Source: Sphingobacterium sp. UBA7855
GTDB taxonomy: Bacteria; Bacteroidota; Bacteroidia; Sphingobacteriales; Sphingobacteriaceae
Reading direction: 5' to 3'
DNA: 64,000 bases
Assembly: GCA_002500745.1 (NCBI GenBank)
Contig: DLST01000010.1
Coordinates: forward strand, 434,001 to 498,000
Shown: one piece after another, positions 63,974 to 64,000 of the stretch
Position numbering within the stretch: the stretch's first letter is position 1
Layout: each line of letters starts with the position of its first letter
Position numbers and translations under genes: made by a program
The notes under the pieces: generated by a model
What the model was told of the DNA's origin: nothing
Database searches by the model: none
What the model saw: the letters and a program-made list of their open reading frames with translations, nothing else

Positions 63974-64000
63974 CTATGTTATCGGTACGATTAAAGAAGA

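Noticed and set aside
1..64000. tRNA, rRNA, CRISPR arrays, prophage, toxin-antitoxin or restriction systems
   Set aside because: Both strands were read for T-loop signatures, regular repeats and hallmark proteins; none was seen. The small Arc-like and HTH genes have no toxin partner.

Overview
The window looks like a chromosomal segment of a Bacteroidota bacterium, most likely Sphingobacteriaceae (Sphingobacterium/Pedobacter-like). The evidence is moderate GC with AT-rich spacers, weak Shine-Dalgarno signals, TAnnTTTG-type promoter boxes, and typical families: DUF1573, DUF3098, DUF4846, a YbbR-domain protein, a Wzi/RemB-like barrel, GH125, GH130 and a GH18-CE4-GT2 fusion. No tRNA, rRNA, CRISPR array, prophage or intact insertion sequence was seen. 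Most of it is ordinary core chromosome.

Layout. 1-2.9 kb: end of an SPFH protein, a small Arc-like protein, peptidase E and an MgtE Mg2+ transporter. 3.1-7.4 kb (minus): ubiE, SDR, yqeY, elaA, DUF423, and then a CLC-type antiporter with CLC-F hallmarks whose leader matches the fluoride riboswitch. 7.8-10.4 kb: dnaB, rlmH and a small membrane peptide. 10.5-14.9 kb (minus): a 44-codon ORF, a PQQ-type sugar dehydrogenase lipoprotein, a small unknown, murI and a GH125 mannosidase. 15.1-17.2 kb: Wzi/RemB-like barrel and aroQ. 17.2-21 kb (minus): ftsX, DUF3098, uppP, truB, ribF. 21.2-27 kb: leuS, acetyltransferases, a cold-shock-domain protein, an SRPBCC protein and an unknown membrane protein. 27.05-28.55 kb: an unusually long AT-rich stretch with no convincing gene but with an orphan terminator.

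28.5-39.5 kb is a glycan-related region: a DUF4846 lipoprotein, a 1140-residue GH18-CE4-GT2 protein, Nnr, a GNAT enzyme, a LacA/Maa-like acetyltransferase, a two-domain GT4 protein and a GH130 protein that overlaps it convergently. 39.7-46.9 kb: pepD, and then a GntP permease, RidA, D-threonine aldolase-like PLP enzyme, M19 dipeptidase and an NupG-like MFS permease. The set reads as a D-amino-acid/dipeptide scavenging locus; its MFS gene is frameshifted in a T9 run. 47-52.3 kb: DUF4870, an MsbA-like ABC exporter, leucine dehydrogenase, nusB, DUF1573, yajC. 52.5-64 kb: an HTH/DUF2975 pair, YbbR, coaE, an MBL exonuclease, dinB, DPP-IV, an integral membrane protein, dxr and rseP.

The best-supported unusual unit is the riboswitch plus CLC-F antiporter (fluoride resistance). 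Next are the D-amino-acid locus with its slippery-run frameshift, the GH18-CE4-GT2 fusion, a perfect hairpin that includes the murI start codon, and the structured 1.5 kb gap. Functions come from reading motifs by eye; no database search was run.
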